Notes: a model not told the origin generated them from the sequence alone. Shown: positions 26,106 through 38,440, numbered from the stretch's first letter. The stretch is 64,000 bases of DNA from Sequoia sempervirens (GCA_007258455.2 VDFB02047230.1:155911413-155975412); one strand, 5' to 3'. Numbers and translations are program-made.

Positions 26106-27328
26106 TCTTGAATGAACAAGAAAACTAAGAGGGGGGTGAATTTGTTGCAAAAAATTAAAACATCAAAACCCTTCATAGTAATCAGATCCACATGCATTCA
26201 TTGAACCCTTATTCTATTAAAGTGATTAATCATGAAATACAAATAATAGAAACTAAAACGACAACATCATACACAAGAGAACACTGGACTTACATGGAAA
26301 ATATAATGAGGTAAAAACCACGGTGAGGATTAGCTCACAATATAAGTAATTGTAAAACCAATACAAGGGCCCACTACTAGAATAGGACACACAGCCCAAA
26401 AGGCTCACAACCAAGGCTCACTGCCATAGAAAGAACACAAGAAGATAGAAGAGAAATGCTACATAGAGAAAAACTTCTCAATACAATAGGGAATCCAACA
26501 CAAATGCTCCAACACTTTCACAACCTTGTTTGAAAGATTGTGGACACCTTTAGCTCACTGCAGTCAAAAGTCCAACACTTTGAAGTTTTCACTACTCTGA
26601 TCAAATTCGCATCACACACATCACTCGCATCAATATCACATCTATCTTGCTTCTCTCTTTCTTGCATCTCACAACATCACCACTCTTTATTATATCAACC
26701 TCAACCTTGAAAACCTTCTCCAAGGTTGACAACTATTGGTTACAACTTACAAATTCAAATTAGGTGAGCACCTAAACATTCCCGTGGTGTATAAGAATGA
26801 AGGTGACCCATATAAATCCTTAATTAGGACCCAAATGAATCCTAACACACCTCAACACATTTTCATATATTTCACATGTAGTGTTAACACAAGGTTGGCC
26901 AATACTCATACTAAACACCATAAACATTAAGTTCACACTTCCTTAAATCAATTTGAAACTTTTGGAAAACAAAATTCACTTGAACACAATCCAAGATCAT
27001 CCTGAAAATCAAGAGCTTTCTTCGCAACAAATTTCACTTGAAGATTATAATCATATTGTTTATCTAGAAAACACTACCAAATACTGCAATACTATGTAAC
27101 TGAAGATGTACTTTCTTCTGATATGCCTAATCACTAATCTTCTTGACCCAAACAAGAGAATAACACCATCATCTTTCCTTCAAAACCACCAGTCATGAAA
27201 ATCAACTGCAGAGAAATGTGGAGAAAATACATTTCTCCCAGACACCTTTGTACAACACTATAAAACTAGTTCACATACTAGTGAACACAAATTTCTCTGC
27301 CCAATGATCTAGAAGCCCAAATTCTAGA
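26106..27328 (-). repeat. Copia 3' LTR, distal part
   Basis: This is collinear with 62665-63865, including AGTAATCAGATCCACATGCA, the block about 26725-26990 and the end CCCAAATTCTAGAT. The outer edge reads TCTTGAATGAAC where the 5' LTR has TGTTGAATGAAC. Similarity stops abruptly at 27328, exactly where the inverted-repeat element begins after a TATA duplication. Confidence 0.85.
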
Positions 27329-28451
27329 TATAGGGTGATCCCACAATACTAGTTTACAATTTCTGAGAGATGCTGATTTTTGCTGAAATCACATATTTTT
27401 AGAAAATATAATGATTTAAGCCTTGAAAAGTTCCATTTAAAGGATTCCAATTGAAGAGGGTTTGATCAAACCACCTTAGATCAAACTCCCTTGGATAGAA
27501 CCCCACTAATTTTAAACCATACCTATAATGCAGACTCCTTTACACCTATCAAAATGCTGATAAAAACCAACTTTTGATTTTCCTTTTGGGGGATCAAATG
27601 AATTCATTTAAAATTTATTTTTTGAAAGTATGTAGTCCTTATTATAAGCTTCCCAAAAAGTATAATTTTAAATAAATTTAATTTTATTATTAATATTTAA
27701 TTTTTATTTCTTGTGAATGTAGGTTTTTCATCAAGAATCGCTTTATTTTGCACATGTGGAAAAATAGAAGATTATGATTTTCATTTTGAAAATATCAATG
27801 CACTAGATATTGAAGTCCTTGATCCAACAAAAAAGAAAAAAACAATTTCGATATAAAGTTTTTATGTTGTATACAGCCTTCCTGTCTGTTCACTCATTTG
27901 ACTTCAAACTTGATTAAGGAAAATATTCAATAAAACACTATGAAACCAAATGAAAGCACTAGATATCCTAGTTGCCAAATCTAAATTTGAAAAAATGAAT
28001 TTTATCTATATATCAAGCAAAATGTATTGATTGATCTCGCGGCACCGATCCCTCGACATTAACACCTACCATCCCGAATCATCTCTCATTTCAAACCATT
28101 TAATTAAATAGCCTTTATTTGATTAAATTCATCACATTTCATCTATTAATCAAATAAATTAATTTTATCTGATTAAATCATTATATTTTATTAATTAAAT
28201 AAATCATTTTGTTTAATTAATCTTAATGTTCCTCTTTTGATTAAATAAATCACTTTATTTAATTAAATCATATTTCATCTCATTTAAATTAAATAAACTC
28301 ACCTTTATTTGATTTAAGTCTAACATCATTCCTCTTTAATTAAATAAATCAAACTTTATTTAATTAACTCTAATATTTATTATTCCTCTCATTTTGATTT
28401 ATTTAAATTCTAAAATCTAAGTCAAAGTGTCAAATCAACTAATTATCATCT

Positions 28452-28466
28452 CTGCCAAAAAAAAAA
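28452..28466 (+). mobile_element. Minimal poly(A) retroposon scar
   Basis: CTGCC followed by ten A lies between two identical 12-bp copies of TAATTATCATCT (28440-28451 and 28467-28478). The 3' LTR has this 12-mer once (near 56773). This is what target-primed insertion of an extremely 5'-truncated poly(A) RNA would leave. Confidence 0.6.
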
Positions 28467-28495
28467 TAATTATCATCTAAATCAATCAAATCATG

Positions 28496-28703
28496 GGAGT
28501 TAAAGTCCCCAGTTCTGCTGGCTGTAAATCCTTCCTGGTATCAGTGAGGGTTGGTCATGAGGTCTTTAGTCTCCCCACCCCCGTGGTACCGGAGGGCGTG
28601 TTGCATCAACGCCGCCAGTCACGTTAAAAAGTTTACCAGGCGCACTGCAGTTTATATGGGGTCGTTCTACCCGATTCCTACAATCTAAAAAAAAAAAAAA
28701 AAG
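28496..28703 (+). mobile_element. SINE-like retroposon
   Basis: A 208-bp GC-rich block in AT-rich surroundings ends in a run of 16 A, then G. It is flanked by a 16-bp duplication with one mismatch (AATCAATCAAATCATG at 28480-28495; AATTAATCAAATCATG at 28704-28719). The 3' LTR lacks it. The 5' part (GGCTGTAAATCC, then GAGGGTTGGTCATGAGG) is about the right place for pol III boxes, but they are degenerate. No coding capacity. I do not recognise the family. Confidence 0.7.
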
Positions 28704-29124
28704 AATTAATCAAATCATGATTAATCCTAACACTAATACCTAAAATCATCTAGATTTTGCAACTTGTGCAAGTAAATCGGTTTAATTGATTTATAAATTC
28801 TTCTATTTTCATTCAAAAGGGCATCAAGTTGGAATATTATTCAAATTTGAAAATTTCCTTCCAAAAGGACTTATCCATCCAACAAGGCATTAAAGGCCTC
28901 TTACATGTCTTTTTTCTTGAGCCAAGTGGCATTAACTCTCCTTTCTTCTCCCTCCAACATGTCACTTCTCCAATTTCAATTATCCACCTAATAACATTTA
29001 TGTGCACATTCATCAAAATGTGCTCCACCTCTATCCACTCACATGTTGACAAGTGGAAATGTGCTATTGGTTGATGTTTTGTCCCACATTCATCCCTTTT
29101 GCTTATTCTTCCATCAATCTCTTC

Positions 29125-29132
29125 TATAAATA
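29125..29132 (+). promoter_or_regulatory. TATA box of element B 5' LTR
   Basis: TATAAATA followed by GAAGGCTCC. It would drive the genomic transcript of B and corresponds to 57189-57196 in the 3' LTR and 13113-13120 in element A. Confidence 0.7.
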
Positions 29133-29431
29133 GAAGGCTCCTTTACCAATTTGGGCTCCACAACTTGAGGCAAAGTGACTATCTATAGATTTGAAGCAAA
29201 GTTCATCCATTTTCATCAAAATTATCATAGCATTTCATCACCATAGCTAGATTATTGCAAATTACATCAAGGATCAGCATTGATCATCTTCAAAGCTTAC
29301 AAGGAATTGGGAAAGGGCTATTTTCCACATCAAAATAACACCAATTCCCTATGGGATTGAGAGTTTGAGCATTTGAATAGGATTTAGATTGTTTTATTTG
29401 TGTTCTTCATGTTATTTCTTGTTCTTTATGT

Positions 29432-29605
29432 TTCAAATGAATCTTATGGGGAATGATGGTTTTTATTTGCATAATGGACTAATATTGTGTTGTTTGTTTA
29501 TGTTTGTGCAGGTATCATCATGCTTCAAATGAATCTTATGGGGAATGCTAGTTTAGATTTGTATAATTGACTAAAATTTTGTTGTTTGCTCATGTTTGTG
29601 CAGGT
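29432..29605 (+). repeat. 92-bp tandem duplication in the 5' LTR
   Basis: The block TTCAAATGAATCTTATGGGG ... TTTGTGCAGGT occurs twice in a row, starting at 29432 and 29524. The 3' LTR has it once (57499-57580), so the duplication arose after insertion or in this LTR only. Each copy ends in a splice-acceptor-like TTTGTGCAG. Confidence 0.75.
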
Positions 29606-29626
29606 CTAGATATACCATTCACATTT

Positions 29627-29643
29627 TGGCACTAGAAGGAGGG
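29627..29643 (+). promoter_or_regulatory. Primer binding site of element B
   Basis: TGGCACTAGAAGGAGGG lies three bases after the LTR end and has the TGG start expected from a tRNA CCA end. Element C has a similar site (TAGTGCTAGAAGGAGGG at 39292-39308). The tRNA was not identified. Confidence 0.55.
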
Positions 29644-32326
29644 AAAATCTTGAAGAATTAACACATTTTTTGACCAAAATTCTTTTTTTTTTGAGTTTTT
29701 GTCTGTCTATAGAAAACTACACCGCTGTCAGGGTCAAATAGTGTCACTATTATTCCAGCAACCCTATTTAGCAACACTTTCAAACTCCAAAATTCAATGC
29801 TTGAGTCATTTCCACTCAACCTGGGTCAACCAAACTCCAAACTACATCACTTGGTGAAACGATGCAATTATGGTCTCTGTTTCTCCACAGAGTGCCACTA
29901 GTTTCACCAGAGCACTACTGACCTCCTTCAAAATGTGTTGCCTTTGTAGATTGTGCTACTAGGGCGGGGTAAAAGTCAGATTTCAAGTTTTAATTTGACA
30001 TGTGCTTTTTAGTTTTGATTACCTTTTACTTCTAACTGGTTTTTGGCCTTTTTTTTGTAGTTTTTAACTAGTTTTGTAGGTCAGAGTGATCCAAGGGGAA
30101 GGAGGAAACAAAATCAAGAATTCTTATGGAATCTTCATTCTATTGTATCAAGTGTTTTTAAACACTTTGGGAAGAAATTATAATCCCACTTCTAAGGACT
30201 TTGTCATCTCCAAGCTTTTTAGGACTCAAAATAATTTTCATTTGGGCTTAAAAAGAACAAGCAAATGGATTAAAAAGAACTTTGGGAACTTACTAGAGTT
30301 GGTTTTAGGGCTTTAAAATTGAACAAACAAACTTCACATTTCAATCTTGGTGCTTAAAAAGAATCCATTCTTTCTTTGAAGGTTAAAATGAACATGTACT
30401 TTTTGTGCCTTGTAATCTCTTTTACAAAGTAATATCATTTAAAAGGTGTATGCACTTCTCTCGCACTTCACAGTGATCTTGAGAATCAAAAGTATTTTGG
30501 TGATATTAAGTTGTATAAAATATTGCCTCCACACTTCAATTTGGATTCTTAAAATTGAACAAAATCTTGCTAGTGTGAGTGAGTACATTGTGTGTGTTCT
30601 CTCTTTGTTCATGTAAAAAAAGATTGATCGAACTATGGATGTGCTTATTCCCTTTTGTTTACCTTTAAAGGGCCTGCCTTGGTGGGAAAAAGTACTCACC
30701 CCAACGGAACAACCCAAACTGGTAACATGCTAAAGCCAAGCCTCTTCCAACCAATATATAAGATGGATGTTTGAGGGAAGTTCAAGTATCATGAGAGTTA
30801 TACCGACAACATGGGAAGCAATGGTCACTTGTTGTATGTGGAATATTTGTTGAATTGATGCCCATAATAAAGGCCAAACTGTGTAGAATCCAAAACCCTT
30901 TTCTATTTGTTTGTGCAAGAGGTTGGACCTCTAAAGCCACCCCACATTTTTGCGGTTCTTTGTAGAGATGAGAAGTTCGTCATGGGAGATTCATGAGAAC
31001 TGAAGCTTGGCTGAATTCAGAAGTGTGTGTAGTGGAGGGGAGCCAGTCTGGTCAAGCTTCTAGTCATTCGCTTTCAATAAGAGTAGCTGGATTTATCCAA
31101 GTGAGGATTCAACAAATATTGTCTCTTTCTAGCCATAGGGTTGTGCATCATTTTGGAATCAAAACACTTTGTTTGGATCTACAACCTTGGAAAACAAACA
31201 TTTAACCATGATATTCAAATTTCAAACCCTTTAGCGGAAGCAAATACCTCTGACAAAATCCAAGTGCTATTTCTTGTCCTAGGGATTCTATCCTTAGAGG
31301 CTTCTAAACATTTGAATTTATATCTCAATTTGTTGTCACTAAAGTCAACATTAGGGAACTATCACCTTAATTTCCTTCATTTCAACATAATGGACTTTGT
31401 GGGATGAGAAGAAACTAGGACATTAGACAATTAGTTTGAAAATATAATCAAGAAAGTGTTTGTGATAAAAAGGACTCATTAAGCAAAGATAAAGAACAAT
31501 TGGACCCAACACATGTGCTCTTCCAAATGATTTCCCGAAAGAAGAAAACTTGAAAACCAAAGTCCAAAGGTCTTAGTCAAAAATATCGCAAGAAATGTTT
31601 GTCTATGCTTTCCGAATTCAAAGAAAGATTGACCTTCAACTTTTACAAATGTGAATTAAAGAAAAATCCCAATTTGTATTCATTTTACTATTGTAAAAAT
31701 CCAACACTTTTTCAAAGGTTTGAATATCTCACATAATAAGTTTTAGCATGTTCTTCAACACCTAGGTCTAGTAAAAAAAAATATTTCTAAATCTCTTAGG
31801 ATCAAAATCAAAACACCTTCATCCATTCCTCGAAACATCAAAATCAAAATCCATCTCACAAACAACTCTTGGAAATCTTGAAAAAATCCTTTATGCTAAA
31901 CTTTGGGCAAATCCTTTGAAATCAAAATCCAAATCATCTTGTTTGACTAGGTGTGTGTAGATGAATCCTTCTTTACACACTTAGTTAAAGTGTCATCTTG
32001 TGGACAAGTTTACTCTAGGACAATATCCAACCTCTTAGAGTTTATGAGTTCATTAACCAAACCAAATCCAATCAAAATCAAATCAAACCAAATCAAAATA
32101 AAAATCCAAAATCAAATCAAACATCAATACAAAATTCCTAAAGTTTAGTATCCCCTTCAAGGTTCCCTAAGAGTTCAATCATTCACAAATCACCCATCCT
32201 TCATTATCTCATCATCATCATTTTGATCCTTAAAATCTTAGACTTTCTTTTTTGTACCTAAAGTTTAGATCAATCCAAGGAGTTAGAGGTTCACCTCCCA
32301 CATTCCTAAAAATTGATCCTCATTTT
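29644..32326 (+). other. Leader of element B, no gene
   Basis: A long leader of about 2.7 kb lies between the primer site and the first gag ATG. Open frames are short and unlike known proteins. The last 300 bases are rich in AAATCAAA-type repeats. Long leaders are common in Tat elements. Confidence 0.6.
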
Positions 32327-34850
32327 ATGGTCCTAACTAGATCTCAACACAAGAAGAACATGGAAACGAACAAAGAAACATCCACTTCGAGTGACTTGAT
32401 TCAAACTGTACCCAAAATGAATCTCATTGGATCTAGCAATCTCACACTCAATCTTCCTCCACTTCCACAAGATCATCAAGAGGAAGGTAGCCAAGTGGAG
32501 GAAATCACCAACAATGTTTTAGGGATGAATCAAGATGAAATTATTGAAATAGTCCAAAATATCGAGACTTGCAAAATTGTCAATGTCATGATGAAACTTA
32601 ATCCCTCACAATACATGCTAGAATTGGCCAAAGAAGGGGCTAAAATCCCTTCTGATTTTGATGTAAGCACTATTGTGGAGAAGCCTCTTGGGATTATGCC
32701 CCTGATATCATCCACACCTCCATTCCAAAGAATCACTCAAACCATCCCACAAATCAAATCATCCATTGCTCCAACTCAACTAATTGTCAACAAGGGAATT
32801 TCATTGCTTCATGCACTACAAACACATTCCCTTGTGAACAACCAAGACTTGGATGCAAATACCATATTGGGTCAATCCATCCCATTGAATTTGATACACC
32901 CATATGCTCCACTCATCTTTTATGACCCCAATGAACCATCCTCTTTTCACGCAACACTGACATATCCTCTTAACATACAAACCTCTCCCCCAATGACTTC
33001 ACAAGGAGAAGGTGGGCTATTTGGACTAGGAGGTGTCTTTTATTCCTCATCATCTTCATTTCCTCAAGGAAACACACCACCTATTTTCCTGCCATTTCCA
33101 CCTTTACCATTAACATCCACACCACTCAAACTCAGTTTAGGGAAACCCCCTTTACCAACCATCAATTAACAGAATTAAAAAAACCCCTAATCATAAATCA
33201 AAACATCATACCAAATCCTCTGATCTTGCCATCAATATCGCAACAATAGGTGGCAACCATCCAAGCAACACAAGTAATTGCAACACCATCCATAAACGTG
33301 GTTTCTCAAGGACCAAGCATATCAATCGCATCATCTACCATGCAAATCCTCATCATCAATACAACAAAACCCATCATCACAAAAACCATTCCAAATCTGC
33401 CACCACCACCACCACCAAGACCAAATGTGGAGAACCCATATAGCATCACCTTGCAAGCAGCACAACAGGCCTATCAAAAGGCACTTTAGTAGTTCCAAGC
33501 ACAACAAGCACAACAAAACATGCAAGTTGCACAAGCTTCTCAACTGGCAAGTGCAGACACATAAAGCCGCACAACAAGTGCAAGTGCAACAAGCCACAAA
33601 AGCTCAAGCCTTATTACAACAACAACAAGTTTCCTAAGCTACCCAAGCTGCACAAGCAACTCAAGTTACTCAAGTTACACAAGCCGTACAAGTTGCACAT
33701 GTTGCACAAGCTGCCCAACAAGCACAAGCTTAAGCTCAGTCGCAATACCAAGCTCAACAAGCACAAGTGCAAGCATAGTATCAAGTTGCTCAAGAACAAG
33801 CATAGCAACAAGCCCTGCAACAATACCAAGCGCAACAAGAAGTAGCCCAATTACTAGCCCAACAACAAGCATTGTTGGAACAACAGTAGCAAGACCAACA
33901 AGAAGCATAGTTGGCACAATAGCAGCAAGAACAACAACAAGCATTGTTGGCACAACAAAAAATGAAAGCATATTATCAAGCCTTGATCACATAGAAGATC
34001 TTGCAACAAACTCCCACCAACATACCTAACACTCCACCCATCACCCGAACAATTCTGTCACCTCAAAATATGTTCACTCCACCTCCCGATCTTCAAAATG
34101 ATGTCATGACACAAATCAAGTTTCTCTCACAACAAGTGCTAGATCTCCAATCTGGGAAAATAATGAAAACACCAAGAAATTTGTACCCCTATCCATTTGA
34201 TAAGAGCCTTGCAATGGTACCATTCCCAAAGGGGTTTGAAATTCCTAAATTTGACAAATATCGCGGCGGGATGGGAAACCCTAAAGATCATATCATAGAC
34301 TTCCAGGTACATTGCATGGAGGTCGCATATGATTATACATATCTGATGTGATTATTTCCCCGATTAAGTCTTGTTGGCCCTGCCATGGAATGGTTCTCTC
34401 ACCTTCCTCCTAGAATCAAAAAGTTCCAAGATATTATAAATGCATTCATAAAAAACTACGCATTCAATATAGGTATGAATGTGATTCTAGAGGAACTATC
34501 TAATCTTAAACAAGCTAAGGGGGAATCATTTTCTTCCTTCTTGCAATGATGGTGATCCAAGGCCAACAAGAGTAAATGGACCATGCCGGAAGAACAAGTT
34601 TGTACCATAATTTCCAATTTTGAGAAAACCTTGGCATTCCATCTTAAGAAGCAAAGTATCACCACATATGACCATTTGATCCCCAAGGCACTCAACATCA
34701 AAAGAGCCCTTATTGCACAAGGGGGGACACCTATGTATCAAGAACATCAAGACAATTCCCATCCACTAGCTACAATGAGAAACCTTGCACATGGGCGAAA
34801 AACAAAAATTTCACTAATGATGGTGTGGTTGATGCCAAGGTCATAATCAG
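32327..34850 (+). pseudogene. gag: gag of element B (capsid part, Gln-rich middle)
   Basis: I start it at ATG 32327 (MVLTRSQHKKN) because that opening is typical of plant gypsy Gag; the frame is open further upstream to 32252. A Pro/Ser-rich N-terminal part ends with a stop at 33167-33169. About 33250-33990 encodes long Gln/Ala repeats full of stops that sit where Gln codons are expected. The capsid-like domain follows at about 34100-34750, with GPAMEWFSHLPP, ILEELSNLKQAKGESFSSFL and a Trp-Ser-Lys-Ala-Asn motif. Gag builds the particle around the element RNA. At least one frame shift and many TAG codons inactivate it. Confidence 0.8.
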
Positions 34851-34999
34851 TGCTCCAAAATAAGAAACCCAAACATACCAACAACCACAAGGTAACAATC
34901 AAAAAAACACGCAAGCTAACACCGTATCACAACAACCACCCAATAATCAAGTAAACAATATGAATAATCAAGGGGGACCACCCCCATGAAACAAACAAT

Positions 35000-35544
35000 A
35001 CAAACAATATCCCCCCAAGAGGAAATACACTACCCTTGGGGAATCAATTGAATCCATCATGAAGAAGTTGGTAAATGAGAATCTTATCAAAATTGTCGTT
35101 TATGAGAACTATCAAGAACCCCAAGTGAAACCACCATGGTACAATGAAAATCACCTTTGTGATTTTCATAAAATCAAGGGGCACACAACAACCAGTTGCA
35201 TGAGGCTAAAAAATCTTATCCAAGACCTCATAGATGACAAGATCATAAATGTTGAGCAACCAGCTAGAAATCGGGACCTAAAAATATATGCAAATTTGAT
35301 GTCAAATCATAACAAAGGGAATAATCATGGGAAGAAAAAGTATGGAAATGTAAACCATGTGTACAATCATGTTGTTGCATCCCTAGATGAAATGGTCACT
35401 ATTATTAATGTCAAAGGTGTCAAAGTTGATTATGGATTCACCACACATGGCAGAAAAGTTACCATTATGGGATCATCCCAGCCACCTAGGGCATCCACCT
35501 CAAATCCAAAATCTATTCCCAATGGCTACAATGTCCTAGACTAA
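35000..35544 (+). pseudogene. gag: Gag nucleocapsid part of element B with CHHC knuckle
   Basis: The segment reads KPPWYNENHLCDFHKIKGHTTTSC and onward at about 35130-35200; the knuckle is C-x2-H-x4-H-x4-C. This CHHC form replaces the usual CCHC and is a variant I associate with plant gypsy Gag. LKNLIQDLIDDKI follows. Element A has nearly the same block at 745-870. It would bind RNA. It ends with TAA-type stops before the protease region. Confidence 0.75.
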
Positions 35545-36120
35545 TTGAAAAGCACCCCTGCTCAGATCTCCATCATGGAATTGCTGAAGATCTCACCCGT
35601 GCATAGAAAAATCCTCAAGGAAGCATTAGCTTCATCCACTGTCTCTGTGGATCTTGATTCTAACCAGTTCCAGGCTATGGTCGAACACATCACCACTCCA
35701 AATCTCCTAAAAATTTTCAATCAAGACTTCCCCACCTAACAATCTCATAATCATACACTCCATCTTGAAGTCCTCGTCCATAAAAATAAAGTTAAAAGGG
35801 TCTTGGTGGATGGGGCTATAGGTCTAAATATCTGTTCACTCAAACTAATAAAGAATCTAGGATTCTCAGAAAATGCCATTGAAAAGGGTAAGGGCATCGC
35901 AATTAGAGCATATGATGACTAGGAAATAGTGTCTCAAGGCACCATTCAACTCCCTATTCAAGTAGGGCCAGCCATCATGGAAACCACATTTTAGGTCCTT
36001 GACCTTGATTTTCCTTATAACATCCTCTTGGGGCACCCATGGATCCATGGGATGCAAGTTGTCACTTCTACATTCCATCAGATTCCCATATCAAAATCAA
36101 GAGGTCATGGTCCATGGTGA
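35545..36120 (+). pseudogene. Aspartic protease region of element B
   Basis: The frame opens after a stop with STPAQISIMELLKISP, a conserved lead-in to the protease. The active-site strand is VLVDGAIGLNI at about 35803-35835: Asp is present, but the residues after it are Gly-Ala rather than the Thr/Ser-Gly of classical retropepsins. I have seen Asp-Gly-Gly/Ala forms in this lineage, so it need not be a mutation. The C-terminal motif NILLGHPWIHGM is at about 36019-36055. In-frame stops occur near 35922 and 35990. It would cleave the polyprotein. Confidence 0.7.
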
Positions 36121-36524
36121 TCCCAAGCCCTTTATTACTGCAAGAACCTAGAAGCAATACTATAAAATCCCTCAAGTCCCCAAGAATGATGAAGGCGCTA
36201 CAAATCCATATATAGACCTAGCTACCTTGGCCTCCACTTTTGAGACAAAGACATCCGCAATTCCTAATATTTTTGAAATCAAAGTCATTGTCCAAGATAA
36301 TGGGTGTGGGGATTAGAAGATGAAGAAAAGTGCTTTTTTCATAGGAGAGTTACCTCAATCTCCTAGGTCTCACAGGAAACCCCAACCAATTGAAACATCA
36401 TCCCAAACCTTCAAAGCTGACCCCTCTAGATTCAGATGTTAGGCAGATCTAAGTCAGGAAATAGTAGATGAAAAATACATATCCAGTCTCCTATATCAAG
36501 ATGAAAGGCTCGTGCATAATCTTC

Positions 36525-36676
36525 CAATGGATGAGAGCAACAAAGGTCTACAAATTATGCTTACCATGGGTTACAACAAGAATAAGAAACTTGGGAAGAA
36601 TTACAATGGCCTGTTAGAACCCATTGTCACTGAGAAGCAAATAAGAAATCTTGGCCTCTAATGTACCCCTTTGAAG
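36525..36676 (+). pseudogene. G-patch-like segment of element B, interrupted by element C
   Basis: LTMGYNKNKKLGKNYNGLLE is followed by PIVTEKQIRNLGL. It aligns with A's MNYQGKGIGLCELGILEPI segment. Several Gly residues of the G-patch signature are changed here. The frame stops at the insertion of element C (36682). G-patch segments bind RNA or RNA helicases in host proteins; their role in this retrotransposon is unknown. Confidence 0.6.
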
Positions 36677-36949
36677 GTAACTGTTGTGCATGTTTTGCAC
36701 ACACGCCCCATCATAGGTAGGGACCCCACCTATTTTCGCTCCCAATGGGCTGCTTTGTTCTCGTCTCATTTTGCATGCCCCTTTTTCTAAGCCTAAATTG
36801 GTCATGTGCCTTCAAATGATCAAATTCCCCTGACCAAATTCACCTACCTAATTTTCACTGACTTTTTCCTTTGAAGAAGTTTTGTTGTAGGTTTACAGGT
36901 GCGGGTTGTTGGCTGCGGGTTTTCGGTTGTGTTTTTCCTTCCGTTTACT

Positions 36950-37690
36950 GGTCGTCTGTCATCCACCTTCCATCCACTAGTCATCTACCCTCCATCTTCC
37001 ATCCTTCCACACTTATGGGTCCACCCCGCTGGAAGGTTGTCTTCCATTCACCGTCTGCATTATGTCCTTCGATCATTCGCCTTCCATCTATCATCCTTCC
37101 GTGCTTTCGGGTTCGCTCCTCCAGAAGGTTGTCTGTCATCTATCATTTGTCATTCTTTCATGCTTCAAGGTCTACCCCTTTGAAAGGTCATCCGTTGTCT
37201 ACATTCCATCCATCGGCCATCCGCCTTCCATCCACCATCCTTCATCCTTCCACACTTAGGGGTCTGCCCCTTCGGAAGGCTATCCATCATCTGCTATTTT
37301 CCTTCCATCTATCGATCGTTCGCCTTCCATTTGATGTCCTTCTGCACTTTTGGATTCTCCCCTCCGGAAGGCTATCCACCATATGCCTTTCGTCCATCAG
37401 TCGTCTGCCTTCCATCTGCCATCCTTTTATGCTTCTGTTTCCACCCCTCCTGAAGGTTGTCCGTCATTCGATGTTCGCCTTCCATCTGTCGTCCTTCTAC
37501 ACTTTCTGGTCTGCCCCTCTAGAAGGTTGTTCATTATCCATCATCTACCTTCTGTCCACTGGTCATTTTCCTTCTATCCACCATCCTTTTGCACTTTTGG
37601 GTTCGCCCCTCTGGAAGTTTGTCTGCCATCCATCGTCCGCCTTCCATCCATTGGTCATATGTCTTTCATCCACCTTATGGCACTAGTACC
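36950..37690 (+). repeat. CT-rich minisatellite in the left LTR of C
   Basis: About eight diverged units of roughly 80-95 bp. Each contains CTTCCATC-type runs, then a GGGTCTGCCCCTCCGGAAGG-like core, then TATCCATC. Strand composition keeps long frames open here, but the frames have no protein-like features and differ from the right LTR. Confidence 0.75.
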
Positions 37691-38432
37691 CCCAGAGCAT
37701 GATTTAATGTTTATGGTCCAAATGAGCTCCAAATGTGGAACAATGATGAATGTTATGATCTTTTGATGATGCATGAATGGATCTAACATGAATTTTGTAG
37801 GATTTGACTAGTGTTTTCCTTGATTTGTGTATGAAAGCACCTATGGCAATTCATGTATGCATGATTCAAGAAGCCTATCGTGGGTCCATTAGGAGACCCA
37901 TTGAGAAAGCCGAAAAAAGAAAATCACATTGTTCCTATCACCGTTCATTATATGCTAACCTCTCCTCCTAGCCCCCACCAACAGAGCTGATATTAGAAGA
38001 AGGCCTATGTCAAGGAAGTCAGTGACAAATCCACAAAGAGTGGCCTTGAAGGTAGTGGGAGGGAGCAGTTATTTCCCCCCTCTAGGCAAATGATCGCGAT
38101 CCGTTCGAGGTTGTCTCATCGGATCATAGGCAATTAATCCATCTCACAATGATGCAAATCCATAGGTGAGGTTCATTTGATCCAATGGAGAATGTTACAA
38201 GTTCGTCATGGAAAGAAGGAATCCTTTAGGTAGGTTTAGCTACAGTAAAAGGGAAATTAGCAAAAAGACAAAACTGCTACAACACCCAGGGCACTAAGAG
38301 ATAAAATAGGAATAAGACAAAGGTTGTATTTTAAATTCCTTTATAATGAGGGGTAGATGAAGCCCTAATGTAATCAAATCTGAGCCATACAATGTCATTC
38401 AATCCTAGCCATTCATTTGGGCTTTGGAAAAA

Positions 38433-38440
38433 TATAAATA
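38433..38440 (+). promoter_or_regulatory. TATA box of the left LTR of C
   Basis: TATAAATA followed by GGGGTCTTCCCC. It is conserved at 45697-45704 in the right LTR. Confidence 0.65.

Larger units (their letters stand above)
28007..29623 (+). repeat. 5' LTR of element B
   Basis: 1617 bp against about 1250 bp for the 3' LTR. The excess is explained by a SINE-like insertion (28496-28703 plus a 16-bp duplication), a 15-bp poly(A) scar (28452-28466 plus a 12-bp duplication) and a 92-bp tandem duplication near 29432-29605. It ends CCATTCACA, immediately before the primer site. Confidence 0.85.

Noticed and set aside
26106..27328. Separate copia insertion at 26106
   Set aside because: It is the other half of the LTR at 57904-58373; the cut coincides with the ends of the inverted-repeat element.
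33331..33971. Minus-strand Leu/Val/Cys-rich frames
   Set aside because: Antisense reading of the CAA/CAG-rich gag repeat.
36871..37686. Long open frame, plus strand
   Set aside because: It lies in the CT-rich minisatellite of element C's LTR. The frame is open because of composition, several frames are open at once, and the right LTR's frames differ.
36950..37690. CRISPR-like array
   Set aside because: The units are diverged, have no constant repeat with unique spacers, and the context is a plant retrotransposon LTR.
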